A stretch of 29,729 bases of DNA from Mnemiopsis leidyi (taxonomy: Eukaryota; Ctenophora; Tentaculata; Lobata; Bolinopsidae): contig JH153077.1 of NCBI GenBank assembly GCA_000226015.1, forward strand, positions 2,314 to 32,042, in the 5' to 3' direction. A program made the position numbers and the translations under genes. How positions within the stretch are numbered: position 1 is the first letter of the stretch; every line of letters starts with the position of its first letter. The notes under the pieces were generated by a model. That model worked only from the letters and a program-made list of their open reading frames with translations. It had not been told where the DNA came from and made no database searches. This document shows, one piece after another, positions 10,055-20,222 of the stretch.

Positions 10055-10428
10055 TTGTACAGCAGCTCGCACCCTCCTGCATCCTGTCATTTTATTTTTC
10101 GGGAGAATGAGTGATGAGGGTCGGACAAAGTCAAACAGGCTAACAAGGTGCTTACGCCGCGCACGGCGGCTGCTATACCACCGTTGTCGCGTCGAGGTGT
10201 TACCCGACCCGCGCCGCGGCTCGCAGTTTTCTGCTATCCTCGCGAGGAACGTTCGCGTTAGACGGATATCATCTCGTCATTTATACCACCGACCACCTCT
10301 GCTGCGTGTACTGCGGCTTCAAATTTGGACAAGTCGCCAAGTTCTTGTCTGACTTTGTCCGACCCTCATTCGAAGCGAATAGAGGAGAATAAAATGCAAA
10401 TGACGGGAGGGTGCGCGCTGCTGTACAA
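10055..10428. mobile_element. 374-bp element with ~80-bp terminal inverted repeats (MITE-like)
   Basis: The left arm (10055-10136) starts TTGTACAGCAGCTCGCACCC. The right arm (10346-10428), reverse-complemented, starts TTGTACAGCAGCGCGCACCC. Both then share a CATTTTATT-like stretch and end with GAGGGTCGGACAAAGTC. The interior (10140-10345) is GC-rich and non-coding: the plus ORF 10107-10352 is Arg-rich and domainless. No clear target-site duplication was seen, so the superfamily is undetermined. Confidence 0.72.
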
Positions 10429-10485
10429 AGGATGGCCGCGACAGTAGTGAGTAGGCCTAGGTTATCAACCTATAACCACTTCGTG

Positions 10486-10811
10486 GCAGCAGGTAAGGCA
10501 ATGCGCGCGATGCGTTTGCCGGCCCGCAGCAGCAAGGCAAGTAATTGTCTCACGTTGTGACCTTGCCTTGCGTTGCGGCCGGGGGCTGCCGCTTCGCGGC
10601 AGCAGTGAGCAGGTCAGGCAGTGTCTGACACGTTGTGACCGGACCCATTTCAAAAAATGTTTCGAATTTTTCCGGGGGCGTGACCGCAGCAAGGCTAGGC
10701 AACGTCTAGCAATGCGGTGTTAAATTGATTCAACGATCACGTTGCGGCCCATTTTCAATTTTCAAATTAAATACTGAATACGGGGCGGCAGCAGGTCAGG
10801 CAACGTCTGAC
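10486..10811. repeat. GC-rich array of diverged GCAGCAGG units with hairpins
   Basis: Five diverged units start with GCAGCA-type sequence near 10486, 10526, 10600, 10686 and 10788. Three contain a 5-bp stem around a 7-base loop: 10613-10629 (GTCAG/CTGAC), 10694-10710 (GCTAG/CTAGC) and 10795-10811 (GTCAG/CTGAC). The loops are GCAGTGT, GCAACGT and GCAACGT. Between units 2 and 3 is a perfect 8-bp hairpin, GCTGCCGC-TTC-GCGGCAGC (10585-10603). CACGTTGTGACC occurs twice (10551, 10629). It may be part of a larger transposable element together with 10055-10428. Confidence 0.6.
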
Positions 10812-10898
10812 AATCGACACGTCAACGCGAATGATTAGATTTGCGGCTGCTACGCCATCTCTGGTCCGAATTTCAAAGACGTCTTAAAATTTTTCCAA

Positions 10899-10937
10899 AA
10901 TACACGCTTAGATTTAATTTAAATCTGCACGTGTATT
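10899..10937. repeat. 39-bp imperfect palindrome
   Basis: AATACACG (10899-10906) pairs with CGTGTATT (10930-10937), and AGATTTA (10910-10916) pairs with TAAATCT (10920-10926) around an ATT loop. It lies in an AT-rich stretch (10830-11460) next to the hairpin array; the rest of that stretch shows no gene and should include the LIG1 3' UTR. Confidence 0.6.
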
Positions 10938-11470
10938 TCTGATTTCGGACAAATTTTAGACGTATTTCGGGCTAAAGTTAAAAGGGTCAAATTTTTTATA
11001 TTTTACGTTCTAAATAATAAGAAACTTCACGTATTCGTACGTATTTCAAAAAATATCGCATACGCCGTATTTAGACTTAGAGCAAATTTTTTTGACGCAT
11101 TTAATTTTAACAACAATGACGTAATAATAGTGCAGGTCTGACAAACAAAATGAAAAGAATTCAGCAATTCTAAAACACCGTCACGGTCACCATATTCATT
11201 CTAAAAATGGGCAAAAGTTCTACCGAAAATAAAACTTGAGGTCTAAATCCAATGTTGGTGGTAAAACGACTTTCTCCAAGTCAATCTCGACTCAGGCTTA
11301 GAAAATCAGAATTTCAGTACATGATTCTGGTTTCACTTTCAACACAAAAACGGCATGACGGAAAAATCTAAACAAAACATTACAAATATTTCTAATTTCA
11401 ATAATCTTAAATTGAAACTCACAAATACTCAAGTCTCAACATGCATGACGTTTAAAATACTACCCCGATA

Positions 11471-14400
11471 TTAATAATCGTCATCGTGATCCTTAGGTTT
11501 GCTCTGTTCTTGTTTATTGTCCTGCTTGTTGTAGAGTTCTGCCACCTGCTCGGCCGAGGTAGCCTCCTCCGCGTTCTTGTCCTCACGTACCCGGATAAAC
11601 CGGGGGAACCTCAGGGATATGCCCTTGTCCTGATCAACCAGTCCAACAGCGGCCGTGTAGATAGGAGAGATGGTCATGTCGGCACACTTTACCTCCCAGA
11701 CCAGAGCTGGTTCGAACCACACTTCGGGAGCACTCGACTCAGGGTAGGAATAGTAGGGTTTAGCTTGAGGGGTGATGTGTTCGGATAGAGCAGCGTGGTG
11801 AGATGCCAGATCCTCGTCAGTGAAACCAGTCCCGATTTTACAGATTGCCTGGTATTGTTCGCTGTCCGGATCGTAGCATGCTAGCAGGTATCCTCCGTAG
11901 GATCCTGACCTCTTTCCCTTCCCCAGGAAGGCTCCGATCACCACCAAATCTAGGGAATCTCCGCACCCTTCCAGATAGTCTTTCTTTACTTTCAGCCAGT
12001 TGTGTGAACGTTTCGCAATTTCGTACGTTGCGTCAATGTCTAAAGTTTTTACCATAAGACCCTCACACTGCCCCTTTATAGATTCCTCTAGGAACTCCTG
12101 AATCTGTTCCGTGTCAGTGCAGTCACGTGCCGTGGCAAATATGAACTCTCCGGGAACTTCCTTAAACGCCGAGTGAAGTAGTTCTCGTCTCTTCCGGAAG
12201 GGTTCTCTGATTAGACTCTCACCGTTGAGGTACAGCAGGTCAAATGCGAACAGGCAAACTTTCACCTTAATTTCACCGATGTCAGCATCTTTTCGTTTTC
12301 TTGTCGTCAGAATCTGTAGAACGGTCATTGTCACAAAAGTTGATAATTGATCGTGGCAATTGACAAATATGGATCATTCTATTTCTACCAAATATTTAGA
12401 TCTGAATGAACGTAAGAGTTGGTATGATAATAGATAACGCTAGCAAAATAAAGAAAAAAGTTACCTGGAAAGGTAATATCTGTTCCTTCTCCACATCCCA
12501 CGCTACCACCTCACAATCCAACATAAAACTCTTGGTACCCTCAGAGAGACAGCTTCCTATCCTACTGATAATATCGGGATACTTGCTGGTGTTGTTCTCC
12601 TGATTCCTAGAGAAGATGGAGATGTCACCTGACTCGGCACACTGTATCTGAGCTCGTTCTCCGTCGTATTTGAACTCGCACGTAAACACAGCTCCTTCGA
12701 ACTTGGACAGGACCTAAAATTGGGAATGAATGGAGACTAACAGGAAAAAAAATGTTTTTGTTTCAACCGTCATATTCGTTGTATCATTTAGCGGTCAGTG
12801 CTTTCTGTTCCATTGAAACCATTGAGGTTAGTGGTAAATAATGCACTTTTAAAGTAAAAGGACCACACTATAGGTTAAACAAATACCTCTGATATACCCT
12901 TGGTCGGCTGTGCTAACATCGGCTTGACGGGAACTCCAGGTGTAAGCTTACAAAACTCAGCACTCTTCATCACACCGTGCTCCCTGATCATCTTGATGAT
13001 GTGCTCGAAGTTGGGGAACTCACAGAAGGACGTCTTGACCACCTCAGCGGCCTCCTCCTTAGCTGAGACCATCCTGCTTGAAGACACTGCACAGTCCTCA
13101 CTACCTCCGGGGGGAGTGAGGACGGTGGCGTGTCCCAGGGAAACTAACACGGTCTGGTCCGCCAGCCCACATCGCAACTTTCCCAGGAGGGACCGAGTGA
13201 TGAAGCGAGCTTCACTTCCCTGAGCTGAGACCAGCAGCTTCTTGATCAGAGAGATTTTCTGCGCTGAGGTTGAAGTGTGGGTTACTTTTGGCTGAGGTGG
13301 AGGATTGGTTGATTATTTTTAGAGTTTAAATTAAATTACAACACTTACGCGGAGATATGTTATCATATGAAGTTTAAACTAAATTGCAAAACCAAAGCGG
13401 ATAAAATATAAATGTTATCATGGGTACCTCAGACTAGTTCAAAATGTATTATCATTTATCGTATTATGTGAAAATTACTCAACAAAACAGGTTGTAACAT
13501 ACCTTGTCCCTGGTTTCCACTGATCGCGGTTATCTGGAGGAATGTATCGAACACTCCTTTAACAGTTAGAGGTTTCGGTTTGAACATCATTTTCTGGTTT
13601 GTCCGGGACGACTCTGCTACTAAACCAAGGTCTCCTGAAAATTATTGTAATAAGACGAAGCTAGGTAGTTAATCTACTGTCATAGTTGGGAAGCGCTTTA
13701 CGGTTGCGTCGCTGTTGAAAGCATAAATTTAATCTAAAACGCGGCGATTCAGGTCCAGCGTTTAAAAAATCTTGTTCACAGTTAAACTGAGATATGATTT
13801 GCAACTCAAGCGGGAATTTCAGCAAGCATGTAAGGTTTAGCGCCCGAATATAAGTTGCTACTATCAGGACGAAGGACTTACCAAGAGTTCCCATTTTAGC
13901 TTTCTGACTCTTGATATTGACTCCACAGGCCTCGGCAACTGCCTTCATGACGACTGTCTCCCCAACACCAAGCTCTACACCTTTGTATGCCGGGGCTACC
14001 TGACCGAGAGAAATGAGATTGATCTGGAATTTGTACTTGTGTTAATAAGTAACAACAGAAATGCGTATTACTTGGAAAACTTATTTGCGGACCTTGAATC
14101 TTGATCTAAAAGTTCAAATTGTCTACAAGTAGTAAGTATTAAAGACTTAATCTGTAATTAAAAAAGACTGAAGACTGACCTGATTGGTACACAGATAAAC
14201 ACAGATATGTAAATCATCTGGAGACAGAATGCAGACAGATCGCAAGAAATTGCTGAGTATCATCGTCTTTTCAAGTCTTCCGCTCGTTCCTTCAATCGCC
14301 TGAGTTATTCGATTCAGAGTCATTTGTTAACCCCTAATCTACATAACGTTTCAAATCTTGAAAGTTCTTAAAAGGGAATATAAAAAAGTCTGGGTTTTCT

Positions 14401-15648
14401 GACCCCGAATTTAAGAGAGACTAAGTCGAACAAGTGAACCCACAAGAGGATTCAAACAAGATTATTTTGCTTGTCTCTACAAGTGACGACTATAAAGTAA
14501 AGAAGCCACAATCAAACGAAAACAGATCAAAGTGCGCTTACCTTAAGTGTTTCTGAGAGGGCCTTGTAAGGCACAGCTTCCCCAGACTTCCAAATGGCAT
14601 CTTTACTGGGAACATAATTTGACTTCCCAGGGTTGTAGCCGTCGTTTGAGTTTGCCGACACCAAGGATCCACCCTTAGATGTTCCGTTGGAGGGGGCAGA
14701 TGCTTTTTCTTTCCCTTTCGGTTTTGTTTCTGGACTTTTTGCTTTGGAAGAATTAGGTTTAGACGGAAGTTTCTTTTTGAGGGATACCGGTGACTTCTTT
14801 CGCGGTGATTTCTTCGGTGACGCCGGTTTTTTATTTGTCGAGGGCGAGTTGCCGTTACTAATACTTTTAGAAAGTGGCGATTTTTCTGGGGACATAGACT
14901 CTTTAAGATTTACGTTTAACTTGTTCGTTTCGGTTCTATCATCAACTAGGACTCCTGCATCTGAATCGTCGGTAGGAGTGGGTGTTTCCGTTTTAACCGC
15001 TCGTTTTTTATAAGAGAAACTGGCGAGTTTGGAAGTTATGGGAGAGGGTCTAGCCTCCACTGGCTGAGGAGATGGTTCCCTTTCCTCGGGCGATGAGTGC
15101 TCATCAGGTACCTGTATCTTTAACTTGTTGACGTGGGGAGTCTGAACTCGGTTCTTCAACTTCGATCTAAACTCTTTGGAAAGTTTGGCGGTTTTACGTT
15201 TAGGTATGGGCGAGGGGGCAGCTACGCTAGGTGTACACGGGGACCGAGATTTATTCGCAGGAGATGTGATCATGTTCTCCGTATCTGATCCGCTCTCGTC
15301 CGACTCCAGTATTTGGACTCTTCTGCGCTTTCCTGATTTTATGGGTGAAGAAGGGGGAGAGGATTGGGGGTCCTGGTCACGAGGTTCTTCTTCTGATATT
15401 CTAACTTTTTTAACTTCAGTAACTGTCGTTTCGACATCATCTCTTTTCATTCTCTTGGATGAATTTTCCGATTTTCTTTTTGAGTTTGATTTTGAGTTTT
15501 TAGTCGGCGGCTTCTCTTTTAAAACGTCTGGCGATTTGGGTACCGGAGATTTTGACTGAACAGAATTCATCTGACTAAAAGGGCTGGAAGATGAAGAGGA
15601 AGATTTGCTGGAGAAGAAGGAGGTGATGGACTTCTGGTTCTGGGACAT
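11471..15648 (-). CDS. LIG1: DNA ligase I (ATP-dependent), complete
   Basis: Seven phase-consistent minus-strand exons: 15648-14542, 14299-14180, 13999-13882, 13634-13503, 13263-12887, 12713-12465 and 12313-11471; 981 aa against 919 in human. The N-terminus holds a PCNA-binding PIP box, QKSITSFF (residues 5-12), then about 330 disordered residues rich in Ser, Pro and Lys, with SP-type sites that could be CDK targets. The DNA-binding domain starts around [12 protein letters not shown] and includes SNFLRSV and GVELGVGE. The adenylation domain has EFKYDGER with catalytic K633, [16 protein letters not shown], and LKVKKDYL. The OB fold carries [14 protein letters not shown] and [16 protein letters not shown]. 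It seals nicks between Okazaki fragments and in long-patch repair, in the nucleus. The C-terminal tail is acidic. An alternative acceptor 24 bp upstream of exon 3 (exon start 14023) would add eight residues in frame. No lesion seen. Confidence 0.97.
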
Positions 15649-16451
15649 CTTGCTAGTGATTCCTCGTCCTTCCCTAGAATTTCAAAAACTTAGACAATAC
15701 TTTTTTTGACAGAATTTCATTTTTAAACAGCAGAACATTTTAAACATGCATAAATTAAGGAGCTTATCACTCATGAAATGTGATGATTTTAGGTTAATGC
15801 TCCCAATGCTTAACGCAAAATTACAGAACAGCCAAAGGTTCTGAAATTAGATAATATGTACATGGTTTTTTAGATTTCATGCAATACTGTGGGCCTTTCG
15901 TACATACTACTGGGTTATATAATTTAGTGGATACTAAACCACATTGTAATGAGTAAAAACAAGCATGATATTGGACAGGTTTTGAGTCTTTGTGATTTGA
16001 TCAAGTGGATTACTCAAGTTATAGAATTAGTTGTACTGTTGCAGAAGCGAGCCATGGCAAAATGAAACGATATTATATTTTGTAAACGAACACTACAATA
16101 TTTGATATACATCTATTAGTAATCAAATTTAAACGAAAATATTCTTATATTAATCAACAATTCAATTCTCAATTACCAAGCCAAATTCCAGTTATAAACA
16201 AAAAGCTGGATCGTATCACACATCATATTTCACTGACACTAATATTTGCCCCACATTGCAGTTTTTAAATGTGTTAGATATAAATGAAAACCTACAAAAC
16301 TCTAGAACACCTTAAATGGGTTTCATCAACTTCAACAAGAATTGCGCCCGCTTAGTTAGGTCTCAGGCGGACGCTGGATTTCCATCTCTCAAATTCTTAT
16401 GAAGCTTCTTCGATTTGCCCTCTGCTAGTGCTAAAAGCAATTGAATTTGAG
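15649..16451. other. LIG1 upstream region, no gene recognised
   Basis: AT-rich sequence between the LIG1 start codon and the assembly gap. It should hold the LIG1 5' UTR and promoter. No convincing open frame, repeat or recognisable promoter element was seen. Confidence 0.4.
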
Positions 16452-16929
16452 NNNNNNNNNNNNNNNNNNNNNNNNNNNNNNNNNNNNNNNNNNNNNNNNN
16501 NNNNNNNNNNNNNNNNNNNNNNNNNNNNNNNNNNNNNNNNNNNNNNNNNNNNNNNNNNNNNNNNNNNNNNNNNNNNNNNNNNNNNNNNNNNNNNNNNNNN
16601 NNNNNNNNNNNNNNNNNNNNNNNNNNNNNNNNNNNNNNNNNNNNNNNNNNNNNNNNNNNNNNNNNNNNNNNNNNNNNNNNNNNNNNNNNNNNNNNNNNNN
16701 NNNNNNNNNNNNNNNNNNNNNNNNNNNNNNNNNNNNNNNNNNNNNNNNNNNNNNNNNNNNNNNNNNNNNNNNNNNNNNNNNNNNNNNNNNNNNNNNNNNN
16801 NNNNNNNNNNNNNNNNNNNNNNNNNNNNNNNNNNNNNNNNNNNNNNNNNNNNNNNNNNNNNNNNNNNNNNNNNNNNNNNNNNNNNNNNNNNNNNNNNNNN
16901 NNNNNNNNNNNNNNNNNNNNNNNNNNNNN
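16452..16929. other. Assembly gap (478 N)
   Basis: Unknown bases. Open frames that run through the Ns on either strand are artefacts. An unseen exon or repeat may lie here. Confidence 1.
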
Positions 16930-17479
16930 GCGCGCACTGCACTATGTGTTAAATTGCTTTGTGACCGCGGACAGCGGACAGCAGACACCGCCATCTACCT
17001 ACCTACCCACTTACCACCTCCAAAATCCGACCACTTTAAACCATCTACTTGACTTTTTTGCCTTCGGCAAAAAAGTATTAGAGATGGAAAAAATCGAAAA
17101 AAGGCGGGTTATTGTAAGTTGAGCTATAACCTTCTGAGTCCAGTTAAATCCATGCAGAACGGACAACACCGTTTTCTACAATAATCGATCACCCATCTGA
17201 TGGGCACTATACAATGTATGATATGTACAATGTAGTTACACTTAACAGTGTAGATGTATAGAATACATTTACAATTTTGCTACATTTTAAGGAATAGCTA
17301 GCAATTGTTGGCTGCAAGAGCTAGCCCATTTATAATTATATTTTCAACCAAAATAGAATATCAGTCTCTCTCTACAAAACAGTCACAATAAAACCCCGAA
17401 AATCCCCTGAAGACTGAAGAGGCTCCATGGGTCCCCTAAACAATTTCAGATACGGACATCACCACGAATCTCGTGTAAT
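16930..17479. other. Region downstream of the first TIR-HEAT gene
   Basis: The first 130 bases after the gap are GC-rich with short ACAGCGG and CTACCTAC runs. A perfect hairpin follows at 17052-17076. The remainder is AT-rich and should include the 3' UTR of the TIR-HEAT gene at 17480. No gene recognised. Confidence 0.4.
17052..17076. repeat. Perfect 11-bp inverted repeat with TTC loop
   Basis: ACTTTTTTGCC (17052-17062), TTC, then GGCAAAAAAGT (17066-17076). It resembles a bacterial intrinsic terminator in form, but in this eukaryotic setting it is more likely a mobile-element end or a chance palindrome. Confidence 0.7.
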
Positions 17480-18784
17480 CTACGAAGAGGACGAATCCTG
17501 TTCAACAACACCAAGCTTGTTTATTTCTTCTTGTAGAGTCTTAACCACTTTCATACCCTCTGCAGCTTCAGGAGTATCAATTATCTGTAGCGCCCTCAGG
17601 GCAGCAGCCCGCACATCGCTTATCATGTCATTTCTCCAGGCGTTCAGCAGAGCAGGAACAGATTCAGCACACTGGAATTTCCCTAGAGCAACACATGCGC
17701 TTTCCCTGACCAATCTGTCGTCATCTTTAAGGAGTTTCTCTACTTTGTCAATGGTAGAAGGGTTACTATTGCCAGTGTAAGAGAGAGAAATACAAGCTAC
17801 TGCTCGAATGTTAGGATCATTATCCCGCAACAGCTTACACAGTGCAGTGATAACGCGCTTGTTCTTGATCTTGCTGAGGTTCTGAATACTGTCGTATCTC
17901 ACGGAACTTTGTGCATTAAAAACTTCCTGCATGCTGAGTCGAACACTAAATCCGTCCTTACAGCGCACCCAGAAGGTGTCCGGCTCCTCTCTTTGTCCCT
18001 CGGCCCTTCCCTCAGGGAAAATGAACTTATCGTATTGAGCTCGAGTGATGAAGGTTGCACTGCGCTCCAGGTCGAAGCACCAAAATGTCAGTGCTTTGGA
18101 GGCCCAGGTGTCGTCAAACTTTAACCGCATGAAGTCGAAGCTGTAGTCTTGCTTGATTGCTGCTAAAACATCTTTCAAGTCGGCTTTCGTCACGCCTTCA
18201 CCAAAATTGCGAGCCCAAAATCCAGCCAAATGGATGGACTTGACGCGACGCAAGACTCTGGAATGAGACTTGACTGACGCAGTGGACTCCTCCTCAGAAA
18301 ACTCAATGTGGTAGTTAGCGAGTCTGGAGTCATCTGACAGGTCCGTCTGCAGGGTCTCGTTCAGACTCATGAAAATCTGTCGGTCGTTTTCCTCGTCGTC
18401 AAGTTTGGGGTCCAGACATATCCACTGGACACAACTCAGGATAAGACGCAAACCGGCGTCCATCTCCGGGATGACATCCGTCACGGCACAATAAGTAACC
18501 GGCAGGATCTTCTTGTTGGAAATTCTAGCTAGAGACACCTCATCTTGGCAGAACTTAGAAGCTACAGAATGTTCCGTTAGGATGAAGAGAAAGATGTCAC
18601 ATCCAATAACTGCACTACCGATGTTTTTGAAGAAGTTGGAGCCACCCTTAAGTTTGGTGTCGACCCAGACATCGAACCCGTTGGCTGTCAGAAGATCTCT
18701 TATTCGGATCATCAGTTCTGAATCTTGGTGCGAGTAGCTGATCATGATGTTGAACTTGGAGGAGTCGGTAAACGGGACTGCCAT
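17480..18784 (-). CDS. TIR - middle module - HEAT-repeat protein, copy 1
   Basis: Intronless ORF of 434 aa; the ATG at 18784 has A at -3 and G at +4. Residues 12-125 form a TIR domain (TIR_2-like): box 1 IMISYSHQD, BB-loop region VDTKLKGGS, strand CDIFLFIL, and SKFCQDEVSLA, whose E82 matches the NADase glutamate of SARM1 and plant TIRs. A low-conservation acidic linker follows (130-185). Residues 186-300 are an uncharacterised module starting HLAGFWARNFGE and including WCFDLE and FWVRCKDGFS. Residues 303-403 are about three PBS-lyase/HEAT-like repeats (DPNIRAVAC, DRLVRESACVALG, SDVRAAALRAL). The last 30 residues are a short charged helix. A diverged paralogue lies at 22978. Inference: cytosolic innate-immune or cell-death signalling, possibly NAD+ hydrolysis; no direct evidence of activity. 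Confidence 0.92.
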   Translation of the reverse strand: MAVPFTDSSKFNIMISYSHQDSELMIRIRDLLTANGFDVWVDTKLKGGSNFFKNIGSAVIGCDIFLFILTEHSVASKFCQDEVSLARISNKKILPVTYCAVTDVIPEMDAGLRLILSCVQWICLDPKLDDEENDRQIFMSLNETLQTDLSDDSRLANYHIEFSEEESTASVKSHSRVLRRVKSIHLAGFWARNFGEGVTKADLKDVLAAIKQDYSFDFMRLKFDDTWASKALTFWCFDLERSATFITRAQYDKFIFPEGRAEGQREEPDTFWVRCKDGFSVRLSMQEVFNAQSSVRYDSIQNLSKIKNKRVITALCKLLRDNDPNIRAVACISLSYTGNSNPSTIDKVEKLLKDDDRLVRESACVALGKFQCAESVPALLNAWRNDMISDVRAAALRALQIIDTPEAAEGMKVVKTLQEEINKLGVVEQDSSSS

Positions 18785-19669
18785 CTTGGTAAAGCTAGAG
18801 GGTTGTTTGTTATAAAAAACAGTGATAAAATTACTTAAGCTAAAGGATCGTCATGCTGGTAACATCGGCGAAACGGTTCGACGTAATCTGTAATTAGAGC
18901 ATCAAAGAAAGTTAGGCGGAAAACAAGACTCTAGTTAGTGAAACCATAGCGTGGATAGGCTCGAAATCGTAATCTAAATCGAAAATAATTTTGAGTTGAC
19001 ACGGTTTAAAGATGCGCACAACTATTTTGTCACACTGAACTGTCATGTAGGGCCGTAGCTTGAGTTAAAATCATCTCTCAAAATTAAACTCAATATTTAT
19101 TGGCGCGAAACAATTGCGCGCACATTCGGGCCGAATCGGTTTTACTAGTAATAGGCAGTTCGAAGACCTTCTGAGGAAGTTCAAATAAATAGCAAAGAAG
19201 CAAAACAAATAGCAAAACGGTGGAGCAGTCAGCAGGGTTAATGGTTATTGTTATTAACTAGGCTTGCGAAAAAAAGCAATAGATTGTCGCGATAAAGCGA
19301 TTTTACTGATGCAGACACCAGAATTTTGACGAATCGCCGATCATTGCCGGTAAAAGTGTGCACATTGCGGTGTTATAGATTAAATAATTAATTGCCACTT
19401 TGAAAACACGTATGTATGATAACTTAGACGTGTTAATGGTTTGAAGCTAAATAGACAAAGACTGTGTTCAAGGTTACTAAGCAAAGTCCAAAAATACAAT
19501 AATGAATTGTAAAAATTGCTCATTCCTCTAGTGTTTATGGGGGCATGATAAATTAAGACTGAAGAATAGAAGATTTCAAGAATAAACTTGAAACTCAGCA
19601 ACATGAGAAAGGTAAATGATTGAACGCAAGAAATAAGAGTTGTAAACCAAGGTGTTCTATAGGCAACAA
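18785..19669. other. Upstream region of TIR-HEAT copy 1
   Basis: No gene recognised. It contains an E2F-like site at 19100-19110 (TTGGCGCGAAA, the reverse complement of TTTCGCGCCAA), about 320 bp upstream of the TIR-HEAT start; whether it functions is unknown. The rest is AT-rich. Confidence 0.35.
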
Positions 19670-19748
19670 GAAATAGTTAGGGAAATAGTTAGGGAAATAG
19701 TTAGGGAAATAGTTAGGGAAATAGTTAGGGAAATAGTTAGGGAAATAG
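19670..19748. repeat. 12-bp tandem repeat containing TTAGGG
   Basis: Six perfect units of GAAATAGTTAGG (19670-19741) plus a partial seventh. Read in another register the array is (TTAGGGAAATAG)n, so the metazoan telomere hexamer occurs six times, each separated by AAATAG. Confidence 0.97.
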
Positions 19749-20021
19749 TACTTATAATATGATCAATCTAAAATAGCCTATTAAATTTCTAGACTCTTGA
19801 AATTTGATAGGTTATTAATCCAGACCATGTGGCCAACTCAAATAGCAATATATTACAAACGACTCTAGTTATGGTCGTATGAAAGAATACCGATGCAAGT
19901 TGTATAGATAGAGATAAATTTTGATTTAATCATCAAAATGTTAATGTGAATGTTAGGAAATGTTAATGTGAATAACATCATCAAAATGTTAATACGTAAA
20001 TAGGTAACGTAAAACTACAAC

Positions 20022-20222
20022 AACATAAAACACAAGGAAAGTTTGTGAAACGTTCACAAACGTAAATAAAACACAAGGAAAGTTTGTGAAACGTAAAAAA
20101 GTAAATAAAACACAAGGAAAGTTTGTGAAATGTACACAAACGTAAATAAAACACAAGGAAATTTTGTGAAACGTAAAAAATTAAATGATACAAAAGAAAA
20201 GTTTGTGAAACGTACACAAACG
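20022..20222. repeat. About 40-bp minisatellite with alternating 41/39-bp spacing, 5 units
   Basis: The core ACACAAGGAAAGTTTGTGAA recurs with CACAAGG starts at 20031, 20072, 20111 and 20152, and a diverged unit at 20191. The intervals are 41, 39, 41, 39 bp. Units alternate between a CGTWCACAAACG and a CGTAAAAAA spacer, so the true period is an 80-bp higher-order unit. Minus-strand ORFs across it are repeat artefacts. Confidence 0.9.

Noticed and set aside
16397-17052. Several ORFs of 170-200 codons
   Set aside because: They consist almost entirely of gap Ns.
19670-19748. A chromosome end or telomere
   Set aside because: The array is short, each TTAGGG alternates with AAATAG, and unique sequence continues on both sides.
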